Shown here: positions 60,881 to 64,000 of the stretch, one piece after another
How positions within the stretch are numbered: the first letter of the stretch is position 1
Layout of the letters: every line of letters begins with the position of its first letter
Origin: Kibdelosporangium banguiense
Lineage (GTDB): Bacteria; Actinomycetota; Actinomycetes; Mycobacteriales; Pseudonocardiaceae
Direction of reading: 5' to 3'
Assembly (NCBI RefSeq): GCF_017876405.1
Contig: NZ_JAGINW010000001.1
Span: 2,059,203-2,123,202 of the forward strand
DNA length: 64,000 bases
Notes under the pieces: generated by a model
Told to the model about the DNA's origin: nothing
The model's input: the letters and a program-made list of their open reading frames with translations, nothing else
Database searches by the model: none
Made by a program: the position numbers and the translations under genes

Positions 60881-62689
60881 TTACTTGGCCCAGGGGGCCT
60901 TGAAGATGTAGTTGTCGACCGGGCCTACCGGGCCGAGGACCTCGGTCCAGCCCAGCGACTTCAGGCCGGGCATATCGTCGGTCTGGCCGGTCTCGATGAC
61001 GATGTAGTTGGCGTTGTAGGTCTTCGCCACGTTCGACACCTGGCTGGGGGTCAGGTTGTTGAAACCGGCCGCGTCCAGGCTGCGGCACTGGCCGAAACCG
61101 CCCAAGGCGTTGATCCGGGCCTGGTACTCGTACCAGGCCGGGCCGCCGTACGGACCGTTCTTGCAGTCCGCGACCACGCCTCGTTCGGTCACCATGCGCA
61201 CGTACGGGCCCAACGGAGCGGCGACGAGCTGCTCGCCTGGCGGGACCACACGTTGCACGGCCTCACCCCAGACCCGGATGTTCGTGTCCGGGATGAACGT
61301 CGGATCGAGCGCCTTGAGCGAGATGGCCGTCGAGTTCCACATCGACATGAAGATCGACCCGGCCACCACGACACCCATGGCCGGAATCGCGAACCGGAAC
61401 TTCCGGCCCAGGCTGACCCACAGGACACCCAGGACCAACGCGGCCGCGGCGACGCCGATCCAGTTACCGCCGCGTGGGTACACAAGCGGATACGCCGGTT
61501 CGAAGGCGTGCGTGTTGAGCACTTCGTATGCGAAGTACAGCACCACTGCGAGCGACACCCAACGCACCCACACGCGCTGCTTGACGAAGATCGGAGCCAG
61601 CAGGCCCCATGCGGCGAACGGCATCAGCAGCACGTCGAGCCGATAGATGTTCAGGCCCTGCGCGAGGACGCCCAGCGTAGGCACGTCCCAGCGGTCCACG
61701 GCCACACCGATGGCCAGGCCCAGCGCGGTCAGGGCCAGCGTCGCTGCCCAGATCGGCCATGTCCTGCGGGTCATGTACAGCACGGTCGCCAGCGCCAGCC
61801 CGACCAGCGCGAACCCTTGCCAGATCAGGGAAGAAGGCCAGCTGGTGGCCTCACAGTGGTACGGGATCAGCTGCTGGCAGGCCTGGGCGAAGTCGTTCAT
61901 GTTCCCGGCCACCGGCCTGGCCCGCAGGCTGACGAACATGATCACGAAACAGGCGATCGCGGAGCCGAACAGCCACCACTGCGGGCGGCGCGGACGACTG
62001 CGGAACAACTCGACCAGGCCGACGGTCAGCAGCAGTACCCCGACCACACCGCCCTGCTGGACGTGCACGATCGCAGTGGCCACGGCGACTGTCCCGGCCA
62101 GCCGGTAGCGGCCGGTCAGCAGGGCGGCGAGCGAGAGATAGACCATGAATCCGGCGAGCACACCGGGCAGCGCGATCGCGAGCATCGGCGAACCTGTGCC
62201 GAGCAGCCACCACGGCGTGATGCCACCGATGACGCTGACGAGGACCGTGGCCACCCACGGGTGCTCCGGGGCCCATCGCTTGGCGAGGATCGATGTCGCC
62301 GCACCGAACACGACCAGGCCGATGATCCAGTAGACCAGGTAGACCGCGCCGATATGGCCGATGACCGCGCCGAACCACGTGATGATGTCGAAGAACCAGT
62401 GCGGCTGCGGCGCGTTGGCGATGATCCAGTCGCCTGCGAACGCCGACGGGTCCGCCCAGTGCCTGCCCACCGCCGACAGCACCAGATGATCGCCCACACC
62501 GGCCATGTATCCGTAGCGCCAGTGCAGGATGAGCCCGAGCAGGGCCGCGCTGAGCACGGTCTGGCCGACCCCGGGCCAGCCGATCCGGCGTCTGGGCCCG
62601 GCCGGCTCCTCTGCCGCCGGCGCGTCGTCGAGCTGGGCTTCTTCGTTTTTCGGCAGCGTGGTCAACTCTCGATCCCCCATAGGAAACAC
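60881..62689 (-). CDS. Polytopic GT-C-like membrane protein of unknown specificity
   Basis: The 602-residue protein has about eleven hydrophobic segments, a cytosolic acidic N-terminus and a C-terminal soluble part of about 170 residues. The first loop reads YGYMAGVGDHLVLSAVGRHW, with GDH in the position of the usual GT-C acidic pair, and a later FAGDWIIANAPQPHWFFD. The overall plan matches other uncharacterised actinobacterial membrane transferases. The start is GTG 62689 or ATG 62680. It is 6 bp downstream of the flippase-like gene and very probably co-transcribed with it. Confidence 0.68.
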   Translation of the reverse strand: MFPMGDRELTTLPKNEEAQLDDAPAAEEPAGPRRRIGWPGVGQTVLSAALLGLILHWRYGYMAGVGDHLVLSAVGRHWADPSAFAGDWIIANAPQPHWFFDIITWFGAVIGHIGAVYLVYWIIGLVVFGAATSILAKRWAPEHPWVATVLVSVIGGITPWWLLGTGSPMLAIALPGVLAGFMVYLSLAALLTGRYRLAGTVAVATAIVHVQQGGVVGVLLLTVGLVELFRSRPRRPQWWLFGSAIACFVIMFVSLRARPVAGNMNDFAQACQQLIPYHCEATSWPSSLIWQGFALVGLALATVLYMTRRTWPIWAATLALTALGLAIGVAVDRWDVPTLGVLAQGLNIYRLDVLLMPFAAWGLLAPIFVKQRVWVRWVSLAVVLYFAYEVLNTHAFEPAYPLVYPRGGNWIGVAAAALVLGVLWVSLGRKFRFAIPAMGVVVAGSIFMSMWNSTAISLKALDPTFIPDTNIRVWGEAVQRVVPPGEQLVAAPLGPYVRMVTERGVVADCKNGPYGGPAWYEYQARINALGGFGQCRSLDAAGFNNLTPSQVSNVAKTYNANYIVIETGQTDDMPGLKSLGWTEVLGPVGPVDNYIFKAPWAK

Positions 62690-62694
62690 CGATG

Positions 62695-63678
62695 TCAGAC
62701 GGTGGCGGACACCTTGCGCAGCCGCGGCAGCAACCAGCCCACCCCGGCCGAAAGCACCTCACCGAGCAGGAACATCAGCCGCGAGACGAGGGCGAACGCC
62801 AGGGCCTGCGACGCGGGCATGGTGGTCGACAGCACGCCGACCAGGATCGCGTCCCGCACACCTGCGCCGGACGGGAGAATGAAGACGAAGATGCCGCCCA
62901 GCAGGCCGACCGAGATCGCGCCGATCGACAGCAGCAGATCACGGAAACTGGGCGAACCGACCGAATCGGCCAGAACCCACAAATGCATGCCATAACAGGC
63001 GTAGGAAGCGACCTGGAAACCCAGCAGTTTGCCGACGATGCCGTAGCGCAGCTCGTGGTCCAGCGGGGCCTTGCGCAGCAGCTTCAGCACCAGCGACGTA
63101 CCCCACGTCAGTACCTTCGGGTGCAGCGCGACCAGGCCGACGGGCAGCAGCGCGAACAGCCAGACGGCGTTCGGCGCGTGATCGAGCACGCTCGGCAGCG
63201 ACAGCAGACCCAGCAGGGCCATCGCGACCACGGACACACCGAGCGAGATCAACGTCGCCACGAAGATCCGGGCCCGCGGCACACCCGCCTTACGGCCGAG
63301 CTCCATCTGCAGCAGGTACGCCCACACCGAGCCGGGAACGTACTTGCCGAGCGAGCCGACCAGGTAGAACTGGGCCCCCTTGATGAAACCGACCGGCTTG
63401 CCCAGGTCGTCGACCATGATCTGCCAGGCGTAGGCGCCCAGGAAAATGCCCGCGAGGACGAACAGCTCGCTGATCAGCGTCGCGCTCCAGGAGAGCGTCT
63501 TGACCGTCGCCCAGACCTCGTTCCAGCTCTTGGCGACCTGCCAGGCGGCGAATCCGATGACCACGACCACCAGCAGCCGGCGCGCCCACGCGATCAGCTG
63601 CTGTTTTGTGGTTTTCTTGGGCGGAGCCGCGGGTGCCGCGTCGTCCTGGTGTTTGGCATCGTCCTCGATGCTCGTCAT
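62695..63678 (-). CDS. Lysylphosphatidylglycerol synthase TM-region / flippase-like protein
   Basis: ATG 63678, preceded by GGAG, gives about 327 residues with about eight hydrophobic segments: a first membrane helix RRLLVVVVIGFAAWQVAKSW, a conserved GSLGKYVPGSVWAYLLQMEL and a late GIFVFILPSGAGVRDAILVG. This is the membrane half of the LPG synthase family without its aminoacyl-transfer domain. Such stand-alone proteins occur with polysaccharide genes and are thought to move lipid-linked intermediates. The upstream in-frame extension to 63813 is rejected because it lacks a signal and a ribosome-binding site. Confidence 0.82.
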   Translation of the reverse strand: MTSIEDDAKHQDDAAPAAPPKKTTKQQLIAWARRLLVVVVIGFAAWQVAKSWNEVWATVKTLSWSATLISELFVLAGIFLGAYAWQIMVDDLGKPVGFIKGAQFYLVGSLGKYVPGSVWAYLLQMELGRKAGVPRARIFVATLISLGVSVVAMALLGLLSLPSVLDHAPNAVWLFALLPVGLVALHPKVLTWGTSLVLKLLRKAPLDHELRYGIVGKLLGFQVASYACYGMHLWVLADSVGSPSFRDLLLSIGAISVGLLGGIFVFILPSGAGVRDAILVGVLSTTMPASQALAFALVSRLMFLLGEVLSAGVGWLLPRLRKVSATV

Positions 63679-63938
63679 ATGGTCTCCGTGCTCGGTGGGC
63701 GCCTGGCTCGACCACGGCATGACGGTCTGAGAACGCGCCTTTGTGGACTTAGGTAGGACGCCTGTACGGCCGGAAAGGTTGCACAGCGACCGTCGGGCAT
63801 CGGCTAGGCGCATTCAGGGTACAGGCGGGTGCCGGACCGTCTGGCAACGCCACCGTCATGTGCAGGTAGCCTGCCTTCGAAGTTCGCTCAGGCACGTCCA
63901 CCAACAGGGGACGACCAGCCTCAATCGGAAGATGGAGA

Positions 63939-64000
63939 ATGATCCCTATCACCGTGGTCGACGTCGCCGACGCCGAACCATACGTACTGGAAGTCCTTCG
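63939..64000 (+). CDS. Probable DegT/DnrJ/EryC1/StrS sugar aminotransferase, 5' end (runs off right edge)
   Basis: ATG 63939, preceded by GGAAGATGGAGA, opens 20 complete codons reading MIPITVVDVADAEPYVLEVL to the window edge. The MIPI start with a spaced acidic segment is the usual beginning of PLP-dependent nucleotide-sugar aminotransferases of the DegT family. Only the first strand is visible, so the call rests on that and on the neighbouring polysaccharide genes. If right, it would make an amino sugar that the LpxA-like enzyme or the transferases nearby could use. About 260 bp of non-coding DNA separates it from the flippase-like gene. Confidence 0.5.
   Translation, partial: MIPITVVDVADAEPYVLEVL

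Noticed and set aside
63749..63952. 67-residue minus-strand frame near the right edge
   Set aside because: It covers the promoter region and start of the DegT-like gene and shows no family features.

Overview
The window is high-GC actinobacterial DNA, most likely from a Pseudonocardiales member (Amycolatopsis/Kibdelosporangium/Saccharothrix type). The evidence is an arabinogalactan wall gene set (wzm, wzt, glfT1, glfT2, GtrA, dprE1, dprE2, ubiA, PAP2 phosphatase, glf), an EspG/PPE type VII secretion gene group, a Bpa/PafE-type bacterial proteasome activator, an F420-type LLM oxidoreductase, frequent GTG starts and ATGA/GTGA-coupled genes. The genus is inferred, not proven.

Layout. 1-3.5 kb: 5' part of a fatty acyl-AMP ligase, a frameshifted IS1634-type transposase remnant, a complete 1.2-kb IS, the last 46 codons of a tyrosine integrase, then tRNA-Arg(ACG) and tRNA-Ser(GCT). 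3.5-18.8 kb: acetoacetyl-CoA synthetase, an EspG/PPE group with an in-frame stop, a HisC-type aminotransferase, a TauE permease, a polyprenyl diphosphate synthase, small secreted or membrane proteins, a deoxyribosyltransferase-Nudix fusion operon, a 5'-nucleotidase and a MarR regulator. 18.8-22.9 kb: a decayed region bounded by tRNA-Ser(TGA) and a perfect 25-bp copy of its anticodon/variable segment; it holds a lipoprotein, a broken xanthine dehydrogenase and a NB-ARC regulator without its usual C-terminal HTH. 23-33 kb: a PIN toxin-antitoxin pair, secreted proteins and peptidases, SDR and quinone oxidoreductases, a PLP-fold protein that appears to lack its lysine, the proteasome activator and an M15 carboxypeptidase.

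33-49 kb is the galactan/arabinan locus. Wzm-Wzt export lipid-linked galactan, GlfT1 and GlfT2 build it, Glf makes UDP-Galf, and UbiA, the PAP2 phosphatase and DprE1/DprE2 make decaprenyl-phosphoryl arabinose. An AftB-like GT-C enzyme sits directly downstream of ubiA. A class III-type lanthipeptide synthetase (LanKC) and a drug/metabolite exporter interrupt the locus between glfT1 and glfT2, with no convincing precursor peptide gene nearby.

50-64 kb carries four polytopic membrane proteins (GT-C, YfhO-like and flippase-like) around a six-gene, mostly overlap-coupled operon: LpxA-like acyltransferase, acyl carrier protein, FabG-like SDR, acyl-AMP ligase, LuxE-like synthetase and LuxC-like acyl reductase. 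An LpxA-type enzyme next to its own ACP in an organism without lipid A suggests an undescribed acyl-ACP-dependent modification of an envelope glycan. A probable DegT/StrS sugar aminotransferase begins at the right edge. This operon is the best candidate for a novel system in the window.
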